In this document: positions 15,001-26,400 of the stretch, one piece after another
Layout of the letters: every line of letters begins with the position of its first letter
Position numbering within the stretch: position 1 is the stretch's first letter
NCBI RefSeq assembly: GCF_914767665.1
Contig: NC_059503.1
Span: 27,156,001 to 27,220,000 of the forward strand
From: Harmonia axyridis
Lineage: Eukaryota > Arthropoda > Insecta > Coleoptera > Coccinellidae
Reading direction: 5' to 3'
DNA length: 64,000 nucleotides
The notes under the pieces: model-generated
Databases searched by the model: none
The model's input: the letters and a program-made list of their open reading frames with translations, nothing else
What the model was told of the DNA's origin: nothing
Program-made: the position numbers and the translations under genes

Positions 15001-18000
15001 ACCTGGAGACGTAACTGAAATTGACTTGGGCATCTCTCCCGAAGATAGAAAGAAGTTGCAGGAAGAGGTCGAGTTTTTCTACCACTCTGCCGCAACAACC
15101 AGGTTTGATGACACCATGAAATACGCCGTTACCATGAACACCAGGGGTACCAAATTTGCCCTTGAATTGGCTAGTCAGTGCAAAAAATTGAAGGTGGGTG
15201 GCTATTGAAGGAAACGATCTTTCTTTTTTATGCCTTTTTTTGTGATATATAAACCATAATTCTGCCACCAGAAATGAATAAGATGCTTTTTTAGCGCTCG
15301 GTATCCGAACATATCGATCTATTTTTTCGGAATAATCTATGTAATTTCGTAATTTGAGTTGGAAATGATCTTAAATGATGAGGTTCCACTTACTGGTGGA
15401 GAATCCGTTCTAAAATTCGATTATGTCCGTCCGACCGTAATCACGACAACTCTCGAACTGAAAGACCTAGCAACCAGCAGGGTAGGTTTTGATCCAACAA
15501 AATGCTCCGTAAATGGCAGTTTCAAATTTTGAGTTCTCATTTATTTGAAAACTGCAGATTTGATCGTAATTAAATACATATTAAATTTTGATGTGAAATA
15601 ATAGTTCCATACTTCTTGCGCAATTTCATGTTGATCGCATCACCAGAACAGAACTAGACAATCTTGAAGAATAGGAAGAAGAAAATAAAACACCTGATGT
15701 TTCCATTACCACCAAATCGATGGAATTGAGATTTTTTATGTGGATATAACATAAAAATCTCAAATTTCATGCGATTTTCAAACTGATTAAGTTAACAGAA
15801 TCACAGAAAATTCAAAAAGAATATTGCAAAAGAAATACCCAATATTTCTATAACAGCAGATACTATTGGGTTGGGATGTTATCTTTTCATATGAAATAAC
15901 ATTTTCAAGCTTCGTGCAAAATTTTGTGCTGATAGAATTGGCAAAATCATCGAAAAATTAATTTTGATTTTGCGTGTATATAAAGAATAACAATTTCCAG
16001 CTTCGTTCAAAATTTCTTATTGATAGAATAAGAAACATACAAAATTCGAGCAGAACATCTGAAGCTTTCGAGCGCTCGTCATTCATGGGATCATTTCACC
16101 CTTACTGTATATAAATAAATGGTCTCCAAGGCGCAATTAGTGCATGAATGACGAATGCCCCAAAAAAAAGGATTAGAGTAATTACTTTCAATGTCATTAA
16201 TCACTCTTTCTTTTGAACAATATTTTTTGAGTGAACGAATATGCTTGAAAAAATTCCGAAATTTCCTCAGTCATCTCGTATCTTTATTCTTTTTCGTCAG
16301 ACAATAAAAACACGTTCGAAAAAAATCGTGACATCTCTAAATATCATGGTTCAAATTTTGCCAGGAGCTCATTCAATAATTCATTAATTTCATCCTATAG
16401 GAGATCACATACACAGAGTGAGTCTTTGACTTGTACATATACTTCAACCGAAGATTTCTGAGGTCAAAGAAAGTACTTCTTTCCTCTACCATTTTTTCCG
16501 ATTCGGCTCGGTTGAGAAGATTGGAAATCCATAAAAAATGTAATTTTCAGTTATATCTCGCAAATGGAACGGAATCGAATGAAATGATTTTCGGAATATA
16601 GTTTTTTATTGATGTGATGAAGCTTTTCCGAACTTAAAATTCCATCAAAGTCCGGTCAACTCCAAAATGCCCGCTATACTTAGTGAGAAAAAATATCGAA
16701 TCGGAAAAAGTGTTTCTTTTGACCTCAGAAATCTTCGGTTGAAATATATGTCCAAGTCAAAGACTCACCCTGTATAGATATGTATCTCCAACGTTGCAAC
16801 CAACGAATTATTTCTTTATTATTTCACAAAGTATGAATCGATATCTTCATTATAGATATTCTGTACCAGAAATATTCAAGATTATCCAAATTCATTCAGA
16901 TTCAAACATTCCATAGAACTTCGCAGAAGATAATCAATGGTAGTTCTGAGTGAAACATACATTGTTAATAGACCTACAAGGCCAGGTCAGGTACAAGCAT
17001 TGACTTATTTCTGTGCACAATTACGTAAGGTATCAAGATTGCCAGACTAGTTAACGTTGCAAAAGAGCAAAGACCGTTGAGGCCCTCAATTAATCAGCGT
17101 TTAGCCAGTGAGCTTACTCATTTCATAATTTTAAATTATTACTTGGAAAGTGTAAAAATTTCTACAAAACATATTCAGTGACGTCAGAACTCAGAAGGAA
17201 TCATTTTCTTGATTATTTGGAAATATGAACCTATTACATTAGCGAGATATTTTATTGCCATGTGAAAAAGTAATATCAACATATTTGGCGACTCCATAGT
17301 TGAGTAAATATTTATCATGTGCAAAATTTTACTTCGAAGTCTACTTGGGGCACTTCGTTCCAAGCTAGCTGGCTTTGAAAGTGAACCCAACACCAAGATA
17401 TATTTGAATTTAAATGTCTTTATCGCCTAAAAGTCGATTCACACATATTATCAGTCACGTAAATATCGTGAAGTATCAGTCACAAAAATATGCTTTATTG
17501 AAAATTAAGTGGGCCTGTCCTGTCTACACTGTACTGGAGCGGGAACGAATTAGAGCTATCAGTCTTACTGCAGTCACCGAAACTCCACCAGATGATTTCT
17601 TCTGAACGTTAGTTTATTGTTTTGACAAACCGAAAATTCTCCATTTTTTTCAACTTAAAATTCCTTGTGTACAATATTTATTTAATATTCACCAATCGAA
17701 ATACAAGACTCGGAAAATAATTTCAAGAGGGAAAAAGAAAACGCAACACAACTCTACTTTCATCAGTTTCAACTTGCTACAATAATGAAAAATTATTTAT
17801 TTCCGATAAAAGAACTTTTTTTTGTGACTCTCCGTCATTCTGAAATACTAAAAAAAACTTTGTTTCATCGTCGATCAATTTTTAAATAACGTAATGAACT
17901 CATCCACTATTTCTCTTTCTTTCCGTACCTCCTGAACGCATTCACTTGTCTTCTTCTATTGTTTTACCTACTTTTCATTCAAAATTAATGCTATGACAGC

Positions 18001-21000
18001 CAGATCGTTTTTCGGAAACGCCATACCAAAAATATAGCTAAGTATAATAAAAGGCATACTCGAAATACTTGATGAAAAATGACTGAATACATTCCAAATA
18101 ACTATACGGGTATATGTGAAATAGCCGCTATTCTGACGTCATGTCAAATATCTGGCATCTGCGAAGAATGGTGGAGAGTTTCCTGGCAGGGCCGGCGACA
18201 ATAATTTTGGCACTTGAAGCAAGGAATTTTTGGCGCCTCTGCTGAAGAAGCATGAACAACATGACCTCCCTCACAACCACCTCCGCAAAAAAAAAACAGC
18301 ACCTTCTCTGATGATACTACAGATCCTTCTTCTGCCGATGGAGAATCTTGCAATGTTCCGTAAAAAATTAAATTCTGGTGAATGAAGAATATTGAAAAGT
18401 TGCAATATATGCTTCCAAGGTTTTTGATTGAAATGAAACACCAAAACAGAGGACCGGAACTATCTGAATGAAATATGAGAAGGCAGCCAACAAACTGGCA
18501 GAATTGCCGCCCCTCAAATGGAGGCGCCTGAAACGGTCGGTTCACTTCACCTGTTACGCCAATCCTGCTCATGTTCACACATGTTCAATGGATTTAAATA
18601 TGGTGAACTACAAAACATTAAAGCCTGCTTTTTGTGAACATCTAGATAGAATAACGCTTCGTCGATGTAGAGAACATTATGCCAGTCTGTAGTCTGCACC
18701 AGTTGAAACGTTGATGACAGTAATCCATGGTCAAAGGAAGGCATAATAGTGGGCAGTAATAAAAACTCGGCAAATTTTACACTATAATTTATTATTTCCT
18801 CGTATAATATATCGAATCATCACAAAAAGCGGTTAACAGAAAAAGAAATCGGATTACGGTGGACTTGAACTCCACCAAGGTTCCTACTCTATTCTCTGAA
18901 CCATAGCTCTCTACAGGTAGGTATGTGTGTGATTATGAAGATCATATCGGAAATAATATATTCAAAAATTCATAATACTGAAACTAGCACAAAAAATTTT
19001 GTATTAATGAAAACAACACATGTTTTGAATTTCATGTTTTCGAGAAATTATTTTGTTTTAATTAATGTTTACACGTTTTTTTAATTCAAGGATCGTATTC
19101 TTGAGGTAGGAGAATCAATGTAGTGTAACATTTTTTTTGTACCAAATTTCTTGCAAAAAGCACCTATAGGTCCCGAAATAAGCTCTGGATGACAGACGGA
19201 TAGGACTTCTTAGGATTCCAAAGGTTACTTAAAATATTAAAGTAAAAGATTCAAAGGCTACAGTGTAATGCATATACGTATACCTTCGATCCCAAACAAT
19301 CCTTAGTTTAGGATTTTATTTGAATACCTACTCAATATGAAATGAATTATTGGCAGCGTATTCATATAAGAGGTCAATATGTCATATTTTTATCGTATTT
19401 TTGAATTTTTCATAATTTTTCGGAGATTTTTTGGTACGATGACGATATTCCTTTAATGAACTAATTCGGAAATGTGATTTTTGACACTTTTTAGCGTAAA
19501 GAAGACATTTTCGGATAGATTGTATAGTTTCTTCTTCTGAATTTTGAAATATACTTGGTTTTCTCCCCAAGAATGATCGGATTTAATTCATTTCTTTGTG
19601 CATGATTCTCTGATCCTAAATGCCAAACCTTAGTCGTTTAATCAAATAATTAGTAAAATGAAATAATTAATGATGATAGCAAACACGTTAGACCTTGACT
19701 GTTTAAAATATCATGGAATGACTAGCAATATTCATTTAGAGATTTGTCGCCATCGATTTAATAAGGTCATGACCCTTTACTAGCTTTTCGACAACCGCCA
19801 CTTTTGGGTTAAAAGGCTGTTTAAGACAGTTATGGCAGTCAGCCTTCTGAAACCTAAAAGTAGCGGTCGGCGAAAAACAAAGATTTTGTCCGATAATGAA
19901 AAACAGTTAAACACTGACTTAGTGAGGTGCTTTGAAGCGCTCATCTTTAAAAACCACAGAAGGAAGTGAAGATACGGAAATGCGAGATGGAATTTTTTAT
20001 GACCAATCGTTCAACCATGATATTTGATACAAGAAATAATAATATTTCTGCAGACCCAAAAAATAAATCAATTTTATACTCGAGAGATTTAGTTTTTGGG
20101 ACCGGACCAGATGGCCGGACATACAAAAACTTGACTAAGTATTCGTCATTGGTGGATCGAACATCAATATTTGAGAAAATACAAACATCGTGATGAATTG
20201 GTTAAGCGCTTTCGGGAATGGATGGCCTAAAAACAAAATACATCTCGTAATTCAAGCCTACTAATATTCACAACAAACAAAGACAAAGGCAATTTTTACG
20301 TATTCATTATCAAAGAATCGCTAAAATAATAGATACTGATTTGCTATGTAAGTAGATCAATGTATTCCAACTAAGTGCGATTTGACGTCCAACTGGTTAG
20401 ACGCTTGGCTGCCCTATATCAGACATTATTTTCTAGTCTAGTGTCCTTGAAGCCCTTATGTTTCTTTGGGTTTTTTGTTTACACACACACATTATCGTCA
20501 TCACAGTATAATTGACAATACAAACCAACTTTCTTTAGCAAAAAAATCTATCCCTCTCAAAGTCTCTAACTTATATGATAATTTTGACTTTTTCGAACAC
20601 AATTTATTTTGTTGTACTTATAATAATATCATTAAACGCAGGTGCAATTACTGGAAATATTTGAACAAATTAGCTTTCATATAACATTTCCTAATAGAAA
20701 ATTAATAATATCACAAACAATGAAAATATTTCTGTCTTTTCAGTGTTTCATCCACGTATCGACAGCGTACGTCAATCCCCTTCAAGATGTTCTTGATGAA
20801 AAGTACTACCCTCCTCCAGCCAATCCTGAAGAAGTCCTCAACAGCATTAACTGGATCAAAGAAGACGCTATGGGAAACTTCACTAAACAGTAAGTCACAT
20901 TAAACTCGCCCGAAACGTATTCAACATCCCAGCTTTGCAGACTTCTTGGTGATATCCCCAATACCTACACCTTCACCAAAGCCCTCGCTGAAGCTCTTGT

Positions 21001-23088
21001 TCACGACCAGATGGAGAAGTTACCTGCAATTATAGTCAGACCTTCTGTTGGTGAGTAGGCGCAAAAACCAAAAAGTCCTCAATCTATACTCATCGGCAAA
21101 TTTTCACAGTTATTCCAATATACAAAGACCCTTTGCCTGGTTGGTGTAACAATCTACAGGGACCCATGGGTCTGTTCGTGGGTGCTGGGAAAGGAATAAT
21201 CAGAAGCATGTATATGGACAGCAAATCCTACGCCGATATGGTACCAGCAGACATATGTGTAAATGGAATGCTTTGTGGAACTTGGTACCATGTGAACGTG
21301 GAAAAGTGAGTGTATCTCAGCTGGTACTTTCTAGAACGGTACTTATGTAATATTTTGAAACAGGAAACAACGCTACTTCAACCTTACCAGTACCTCTGAT
21401 TACCAATTTTCCTGGGAAGAAATTATAGAGATGGGAAAGAAGATTGTCTACAACAGGATGCCTTTCAACCAGTGCGTATGGTACCCTGGTGGGTCGATGA
21501 AGAAATCGAGGATCCACCACGCCATCTGCTTCTACCTGTTTCAGATTATACCAGCACTTTTTATAGACCTTCTTCTACTAATTCTAGGGTATAAACCAGT
21601 GTGAGTATTAAAAAAATGTTTCATAGTAAAATGATATCAGTGATACTCGCAGACTTCTAGGAAATATCATTATTTAAATTGATGATGATTTGCGTTGGTA
21701 CTTGGTATAGTATTTTACCTGGTTTCTTATTTTTATTCGCTGCTCCTCTTCTTCGGATAGTAATATCTTCATTATTCTTTCTAAATTTTGTATTCATTTC
21801 TTCAAAATTAGACATGGTAACTCTTTTTTTATGACGTATCAATTTATTCGGTTTTCATTCCACTAATTTTTTATATGAACTTACTTATCGTGTTATTCAG
21901 TTTACCAGTTTTTATTTTATTTACACAGTTTTCATTTATTAATTGACTTACAAGGCGGAAAACTCAAATTACGAATCATATATGGACCGTATATCTTATT
22001 GAACTTGGCTTTTATAGTTGGAGAACTTCTACTGAAACGTCACACAGAATTTTATTTTGAAATGAAGGTACAACCTTTCAGAACGAGACTTGTTGAGCTA
22101 GTGACTTATTTTACAAAATACAGATAAAACTTAAAATTAAAATAGGGCTGTATAACATTTCCAATGATAATTGTAGTTATTTTCGTTAACTTTAACTTTT
22201 TTGTTCTGTTTTTGTTTTTTTTTCTTTTAAGAAGAATTATCATGAAATAATTTTGTTGTTTAAACTTAGATTTCCATTTTCAAGTTCCAACAGAAATCGA
22301 ACAAGAAAAGTATGTGTTTTATATGTCCTTCAAGGCTGGGCTGCTTCCAATATCTGAATGATCAAACGTGGGGAAGATAACTTTCATTTCTTTTACATTT
22401 CCGTGTAAAATTTAGTTACCTACTTTTCGTATATTAGCCTATAAGTTTATTCTTAGACTTTTCGAGGAGTCATATATTCCGTAAGATAACAATAAATTGC
22501 GTAATAAATAGCTGAGTGTAAGTAATCTTCACCTTGCTATTAATGAATCCACTTTATCACTTGATCACTTTAACGCATCATCGATGCGATAAAGTGATCG
22601 ATGTTTACGTCGAATTAATGAACTTGGTCTTCATGTCGAAAAAATTGTTTATTTCAGGTTGTATCAAATTCAGAGAAGAATCGAAAAAGGCCAAGAGATG
22701 TTTGAATATTACACTTCAAGAGCGTGGAACTTTACTAATGACAAGATGAAAGTAGCCAGAGATTTGATGAATAAAAAGGAAAGATCAATATATATACTAG
22801 ACGGGGAAGGTTTGGATCTCATGGATTATTTTGAGCAGTGTTTACATACCGTGAGATTGACTATTCTGAAAGAAACTGACGATATGCTGCCAGCCGCTCG
22901 AAGAAATATGAAAATGTGAGTTAATTCAGACCAACATTTTTATCATCTTTTCTTATGCTGAGGTATGCACAGTTTTCATATTGTTCCTTTTTTACAGATT
23001 ATGGGCATTAGACAGGATTTGCAAAGGTCTTTTCTTTTACTTCGTATTTCTTTATACTTACAGAGGACTATCGGCCCTTCTTTTTTGA
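6076..23088 (+). CDS. Fatty acyl-CoA reductase (FAR), complete, 8 coding exons
   Basis: Reduces long-chain acyl-CoA to fatty alcohol with NADPH, for waxes, cuticular lipids or pheromones; family members sit on the ER or peroxisome membrane. Coding exons: 6076-6294, 14945-15193, 20744-20889, 20941-21050, 21110-21305, 21364-21600, 22658-22915, 22998-23088. All junctions are GT-AG and phases agree, giving 501 aa, normal for FARs. The Rossmann motif TGGSGFLG is at residues 26-33, HVSTAY follows at about 160-165, and the catalytic YTFTK (YxxxK) is at 214-218. The C-terminal Sterile-type domain includes a hydrophobic segment (exon 6) and a hydrophobic tail (exon 8). The start ATG has A at -3. An acceptor (ttttcag) ends at 6063, so a 5' UTR exon lies upstream, unseen. 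Introns 1 (8.65 kb) and 2 (5.55 kb) are full of transposons. It converges on the elongase. The family call is secure; the substrate and the specific paralogue are unknown. Confidence 0.95.
6588..6920. mobile_element. Degenerate CAGGGTG-family element in FAR intron 1
   Basis: The left part (CAGAATGTTCCTGAATTAAAGG, then a tcatttcaagaaaaaaaaagtcc block) is inverted at about 6838-6918 (catgtttatgggactttttt). The same sequence recurs at 9580-9730 and 35383-35644. The right terminus is eroded. Confidence 0.65.
6921..7960. other. FAR intron 1, AT-rich, no recognised feature
   Basis: The sequence is AT-rich with homopolymer runs. Short frames on both strands lack recognisable domains. Confidence 0.4.
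7965..8750 (+). pseudogene. Mariner-type (Tc1/mariner) transposase pseudogene
   Basis: The left terminus is near 7965 (acgggtgttttttttcgagg). An N-terminal piece at about 8082-8175 reads LTPEQRFQIVQFYFENIGS. After an internal deletion the catalytic core follows: a SDEAHFW motif containing a TAG, then VYVETPLHPEKLTVWCALW, then FQQDGATCHTARA with the second Asp. The third-Asp region (SCDLT) is disrupted by a frameshift near 8535-8555. The frame then resumes as YVKSLVYADKPQTLDHLED and ends GHMPEIIFEM-stop at 8748-8750. Nonsense, deletion and frameshift make it non-functional. It lies in FAR intron 1, same strand. No right inverted repeat was found. Confidence 0.85.
8751..9579. other. FAR intron 1, no recognised feature
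   Basis: No domain-bearing frame, long inverted repeat or tandem array was seen. Confidence 0.4.
9580..9730. repeat. Partial copy of the 6588/35383 repeat family
   Basis: It begins TA-CTGGGTATTCCTAAACTGG, a degenerate CAGGGTG terminus. It then carries the atgacagatcatttcaag and gcccgcaaacactttatttt blocks also found at 6600-6715 and 35395-35490. Only the left half is present. Confidence 0.65.
10051..10143. repeat. 25-bp hairpin plus third direct copy
   Basis: AATTATGTGAACAAAGGTTC at 10051 is followed by its near-perfect inverse ending at 10109, then by another direct copy at about 10119-10143. The unit is an inverted pair plus one, in FAR intron 1. Confidence 0.7.
10300..10510. repeat. Copy of dispersed repeat family A
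   Basis: It contains ggggttccgtaaata and ataatttcaaaactatgaat, followed by tcgatcgtgatgaaattct. The same ordered blocks appear at 15370-16060, 51670-52020, 54010-54540 and, inverted, 28740-29040. Confidence 0.6.
10657..11852. mobile_element. Large foldback element of the CAGGGTG family
   Basis: It begins CAGGGTGTTCATCATAAGC and ends with its inverse GTTTATGATGATACACCCTG, flanked by TA. Most of the element is palindromic: the block gtggccaccaaggtctccg at about 11033 is inverted near 11150 (ccggagaccttggtggccac), and the outer blocks around 10780-10880 and 11330-11450 pair. The region 11460-11640 is related to 32690-32936 and 59980-60310. It carries no coding sequence. Confidence 0.85.
11853..12699. 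other. FAR intron 1, AT-rich, no recognised feature
   Basis: No coding or repeat structure can be supported here. Confidence 0.4.
12700..13415 (-). pseudogene. Non-LTR retrotransposon 3' end (reverse transcriptase C-terminus)
   Basis: The minus strand encodes the end of a LINE ORF2: LHFNGKSIKPVPAIKYL, then LNFNLHTKLMKRK, then YKTICRPLLEYAHPVF and TALRTITRLRHPRNPLH. One in-frame TGA replaces the usual Gly codon after KYL (about 13320). The element is severely 5'-truncated, and its 3' end is a trinucleotide run (aat repeats at 12701-12718 on +), the short tandem tail seen in some LINE clades. It sits antisense in FAR intron 1. Confidence 0.8.
13416..13984. other. FAR intron 1, no recognised feature
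   Basis: Open frames here lack recognisable domains. Confidence 0.4.
13985..14640 (-). pseudogene. Second mariner-type transposase pseudogene
   Basis: The minus strand starts MERYTLQQRIGIVKIH (near 14525) and continues through eroded frames to IVTLIEKFELLGQ-like, SVTVARIVDENLG and KIIFIDEAHLH-like segments. It ends GYVYKQNYRIWGLKN near 14010. Several stops and frameshifts are present. The catalytic region after IWG is missing, so it is truncated. A possible terminus (gggttgttcaaaatgaaac) lies at about 14601. It differs from the copy at 7965-8750 and has the opposite orientation. Confidence 0.75.
15370..16060. repeat. Longest copy of dispersed repeat family A (FAR intron 2)
   Basis: Ordered blocks: ggagaatccgttctaaaattcg, tccgtccgaccg, gaaagacctagc, then alternating tgaaataa, attttcaagcttcgtgc and ttgtgctgatagaattg modules repeated two to three times. 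The same modules occur at 51670-52020 and 54010-54540. No coding potential was recognised. Confidence 0.55.
16414..16772. mobile_element. Short palindromic element, CAGGGTG family
   Basis: The left end CAGAGTGAGTCTTTGAC and right end GTCAAAGACTCACCCTG are inverted. The adjacent block caaccgaagatttctgaggt is inverted at about 16720-16745. The right end is flanked by TA; the left TA has mutated to CA. The element is about 360 bp with no coding sequence, in FAR intron 2. The CAGGGTGAGTC terminus is shared with 28145-28634. Confidence 0.8.
16773..18187. other. FAR intron 2, no recognised feature
   Basis: No supported gene or repeat is seen; short frames are uninformative. Confidence 0.35.
18188..18280. 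mobile_element. Possible hAT left terminus
   Basis: CAGGGCCGGCGACAATAATTTTGGC resembles the hAT ends at 47731 (CAGGGCCGCCGCCAG) and 56045 (CAGGGCCCCCGCAA) and is followed by a similar gcgcc-containing stretch. No matching right end was found, so this is a fragment. Confidence 0.4.
19786..19880. repeat. Hairpin, about 35-bp arms
   Basis: ttttcgacaaccgccacttt, then gggttaaaaggctg, is inverted as cagccttctgaaacctaaaagtagcggtcggcgaaaa, with a short loop. It is a MITE-like or isolated hairpin in FAR intron 2. No target duplication could be assigned. Confidence 0.6.
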
Positions 23089-23344
23089 TGATGATGTAAT
23101 GTGGAAATGTTATGTTAATGTAAAGTAGGGTAATAATTTTAATTATCTGCTCAAATTTGTTATACTTTTACGTTTAAGTATTGTTTAATTTTAAGAAAGG
23201 AAAGTGTATCTTATATTTTATATTAAAAAGAATTTTCATAAAAATATCGTTATACAAAAAGGTCAGATTTTTTTTCAAATATCCAAAAATTAAGTTCGAT
23301 AATAAGATCTATAATGATTTATTAGAGTAATTACTTCAGGAATG

Positions 23345-23350
23345 AATAAA
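23345..23350 (+). promoter_or_regulatory. Candidate FAR poly(A) signal
   Basis: AATAAA lies 257 bases after the FAR stop. A minus-strand AATAAA at 23318-23323, 146 bases past the elongase stop, faces it. If both are used, the 3' UTRs overlap by a few tens of bases. Confidence 0.35.
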
Positions 23351-23468
23351 TGATTCACAATACTTATACAATAAGAATAAGACACTCACAGTTTTGATAT
23401 CACGTTGAAAAATATAAATAAAATTCACTTACTCGAAACTAATAACTTAAATAAAAAAAAAAACGTAT

Positions 23469-26400
23469 TCACACCAGCTTCTTCTCTTGTATTTCGATCT
23501 TTTTCGACTGAACAACATATGTTTTATAGTAGAAGGTCCCGAAGAGGTAACTCAGATAGATATTTTGTATCATCCCTAGTGTGACGATCAATTTCGGATA
23601 CGTGCATGTTGGGTGTACCAAGAGGATGAAACCCATTATAGACAACAAGCTGAACTGAACCTGAAATTCAATAAATAGATGAGTACAAAATACAGGGTGT
23701 TCCATCCATAGTGATTGGAAAAATTTCCCGAAACCCCTCGCATGATTTTGTTTGGGGGGACATATTTTGACGTATATTTGAAACTTGAACGAGTAACCCC
23801 GTAAGAGAGGGTGCTTCAACCCCTCGAAATTGAATAGGGAGAAGAGCTTGAGTGATACTTCACTTAAAACGGTGTATGAAAAATGTAATTTTGATGAACC
23901 GTTTTCGCCAAAAACTCTATGGACTTCTTCTTTTGGTGACATCCAAGGTTTATAGCCTGAAAATGTAATTGAATTGAATTGTAAATGAGTGTCGTCAAAT
24001 AACTCCTAGTTAAAGATGGTTTTCGGTCCAGATTAAATCTGCGTTTTTAAATCAAACGTTCAAATTGTTCTCCATACAATAATTTGTATGGAAGTCAATA
24101 GAGAACAATTTGAACGTTTGTTTCAAAAACGCAGATTTTATTTTTTTGATTATGATCATGAGTCAATAGAGAACAATTTGAACGTTTGTTTCAAAAACGC
24201 AGATTTTATTTTTTTGATTGTGAGCATGATAAAAAAAAATTCAATGTGATTGTTTGATATCTTTTCTCGACTATTTCAGTATCGTAATGAGTTCATTACA
24301 GTTCTAAAAACAGTATTATAATGAACTCATTACAGCATCGTTTTCAGTTATATTTTTCGTTTTGTGATTGCCTGTACTGTCTTCCAATCCTATGAAATTT
24401 CAACAAACGTCAATAATTGTCAGTATAATATAATTGGGATATAGTGAAATGATTTGCAACATTATTCGCAATTTCTCTCAATTCTGGTGGTGTAAAATTG
24501 ATTTCGTCAGACATAAATCACTAATTTAATTCGTAAGTAATTGTAAATTATTTGAGAATTCGAAACGTACGAATCATATCCAAATTCTGTAATCTGTCAA
24601 TTTTCGTAACATTCACACCAACTGCCAAGATAAAATACAAAATTCACTAGGATATAAAATCTGAATTTTTCATTGAATTTCGACAATATTTCACAAAAAT
24701 TGACTGAAATAGAGAAAATATCGTCTAATACTCAATGCAGAAGGCAATTCCAACACTCATGCGTTCTGCAACTTATTTTAGAATATACTATTTAGTTTGT
24801 AAAGAGTAGTTCATAAAAATGGACTTGAACATTGTAAAAATAACCAAAATATTCAAGGAGACTCATTTGAGCTCATTAGCAAAAACGATTCATCAAAATT
24901 ATGTTTTTCATACACCGTTGTGAAGAAGCTTCAAAAGAAGTATGACTAACCCCTCTTCCCTATTCAATTTTTAGGGGTTGAAGCACCTCCTTGTAGGTGG
25001 TTCAAGCCTCAAATATACGTCAAAAGATGTTCCCCAAACAAAATCATTCGACTTGTTTCGGGAAATTTTTCCAATCACTATTCCAAATATACGGGGTGGC
25101 TCGTCTGAGATGGAACACCCTGTATATCAACTACAGCTTTTCAACGCTGGAAACCCATGAACCTACCAGCTGAAGCTGCGTTAGATACTTCTTCCACCAC
25201 ACGGTCTTGTTGGTACCAGAGTTCCACAAAGTGATGGCATAGTAGAAGTACATAACAATATGAACCACTGTATTACAAACACCTATGTACATGGTGTTAC
25301 CACCAGCAACGTATCTCAGACCTATCCAGGGGAAAGTGACCATCATAGCGTGGTGATAAAGATGGAGAAAAGTAACCTGTCTTTCTCTTTTTCTTAATAT
25401 AAAGAACATCTGTGAAAAATACATAAGATTATCGGAAATGAGGAAATCACTGACATGAAGTCAGGAGCTTATGTGATCTCGTTAATTTCTCTACACCCTT
25501 GGATGCCACATAAGTGTATATAGTATGATAATAAAAAATGTAAAATGGGTGGTTCTTTCGAGGCTAGATATCATAATTAAATTTGAAACAAAATGACGTG
25601 ACCATCTCCAAAAATGTAAATTGTGAGACCATTTGCTTCACAGCTAAAATAATGATGAAAAATTAATTTTTTGAGAAAATTTAAACCTATTTATTTCAAT
25701 TCATAACATAAATAGTATTGGAAGAAGATTATGAAAGAAATTTTCGAAATTAAGTCCTTCAATTAATAACACTCAATAGTTGCTGAGGGTTTTAGAATGA
25801 AGAGAAATTTAATAGAAAACTATAAAATTCTCAGTTTATAATGATAACATCAAATATTATCACGAGAGAAATAAAAACAGGACTGTAGTTTGAAAGAGTT
25901 ACATAAAACATGAATATTTTTCGTCTGCTATTTTTTTAAGAAAAAGTTGGCTATTAATCCGGTCAATTTAGACCAAAAAATGAGAGTGAAGGTACATAAA
26001 GTCCCAACAAGCTGAATTTCAGTGAAATTGTTCAAAACATAATTATAAACAATGTCTAGAAGTTCCCCATCATTCCCCTGTAAGGAAAAAATTTAATTCA
26101 AGGTCAAAGGTCCAAAAAATGAGTTTTTCGCGATTTTCAGCAAAACGGTGAGTTTTATCATAAAAATATTTCAGACAAAAATTATAGATCATAAAATTAT
26201 CTATAAAAAATGTATCAATACTTTTTTCTTACGAGCCACCGTTTCTGAGATATAACGATTCAAAAAGTTATAAAAGTTGTTATCGTCATAATATGCACAC
26301 GTTTCCACGCCACCTATGAGGTAGTGTACTTAGCGCGTTTTTTTAACGTGGTTTCCCCAGTAGGCCTACTCCACGGGTCAGTTGTGATCCTGTTTAATGT

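Noticed and set aside
18144..18578. 144-codon minus-strand frame
   Set aside because: Overlaps a hAT-like end and shows no domain; likely transposon debris.
18547..18744. Tc1-like transposase fragment (minus strand, LYIDEALFYL)
   Set aside because: Only one short resemblance to a DE-A-F motif; no second catalytic block or terminus.
18840..18925. tRNA-like T-arm (ggtggagttcaagtccacc on minus strand)
   Set aside because: Isolated stem-loop; the remaining tRNA arms are missing.
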